Source: Enoplolaimus lenunculus
Lineage: Eukaryota > Nematoda > Enoplea > Enoplida > Thoracostomopsidae
Assembly (NCBI GenBank): GCA_030248215.1
Contig: JASANG010003764.1
Span: 1 to 64,000 of the forward strand
DNA: 64,000 nucleotides
Direction of reading: 5' to 3'
The notes beneath the pieces are model-generated. The model was not told where the DNA came from. It searched no databases and worked only from the letters and a program-made list of their open reading frames with translations. Below are positions 63,893 through 64,000 of this stretch, one piece after another (the first letter of the stretch is position 1; each line of letters starts with the position of its first letter). The translations under genes and the position numbers were made by a program.

Positions 63893-64000
63893 CATGGCCA
63901 ATGTTACTTTAAGGGGAGTAACAGTAGTACAAACATAGTTCTAAGCTTCAACGTACCGATATTTGACTATAATGAATTGTAAACAAAAAATTAGTCTGAA
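63893..64000. mobile_element. Family A element, cut by the window end
   Basis: GGCCAATGTTACTTTAAGGG then AGTAACAGTAGTAC; the remainder is beyond the window. Confidence 0.6.

Overview
This is a eukaryotic (animal) window, AT-rich, and holds one clear protein-coding gene: a SoxD-family transcription factor (the SOX5/6/13 group) on the + strand, from the ATG at 44172 to the stop at 63633. A nine-exon model reads 1,285 codons with matching phase at every junction. It has a SoxD leucine zipper, a PLNLT motif of the kind that binds CtBP in Sox6, and an HMG box split by introns at positions I recall as typical of SoxD. SoxD genes are bilaterian. Outside the HMG box the protein is very divergent and its C-terminus is short. 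That would suit a fast-evolving invertebrate such as a tunicate, but this is an inference and not shown by the sequence.

The first 44 kb contain no gene I can support. This stretch is filled by short non-coding transposons (MITE-like, most with terminal inverted repeats) and by tandem arrays. I separate about fifteen repeat families, called A to O here. A and B have TTAGGC-like cores, with B ends GGCCCATGTAAAGA/GGCCAATGTAAAGA. C has ends CTGTAGTGACCCGAATAAG and TA target sites. D is the commonest, with 18 copies, ends CACTGTAAATTCCA and a palindromic CTGAGTTGA interior. E is a near-perfect hairpin with ends CACTGCAAAAAATGG. F has ends GGGCCCGTAGCCA. G to O are described at their best copies. 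Several elements are nested, which gives a relative age order.

Tandem arrays: pyrimidine-rich repeats (0.77-1.18 kb, 17.4-17.9 kb), CAA (3.5-4.2 kb, 37.5-37.6 kb), TA (7.46-7.57 kb), a 37-bp repeat (12.5-12.7 kb), a palindromic ~158-bp repeat (12.9-13.5 kb), a 60-bp repeat (15.26-15.97 kb), a 29-bp satellite (24.0-25.2 kb), a 179-bp triplication (29.8-30.4 kb), a 35-bp satellite (31.7-32.4 kb), a 40-bp satellite with higher-order structure (33.4-35.6 kb), a 21-bp repeat inside SoxD intron 3 (50.3-51.1 kb) and ATT repeats in intron 6 (60.5-60.8 kb).

The SoxD introns carry the same transposon families as the flanking desert. Nine family D copies lie in introns 2, 3 and 4 and three more lie within 4 kb upstream of the ATG. 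No rRNA, CRISPR array, retroelement coding region or virus-derived gene was recognised. Most long open frames in the window are products of stop-free tandem repeats, not genes.
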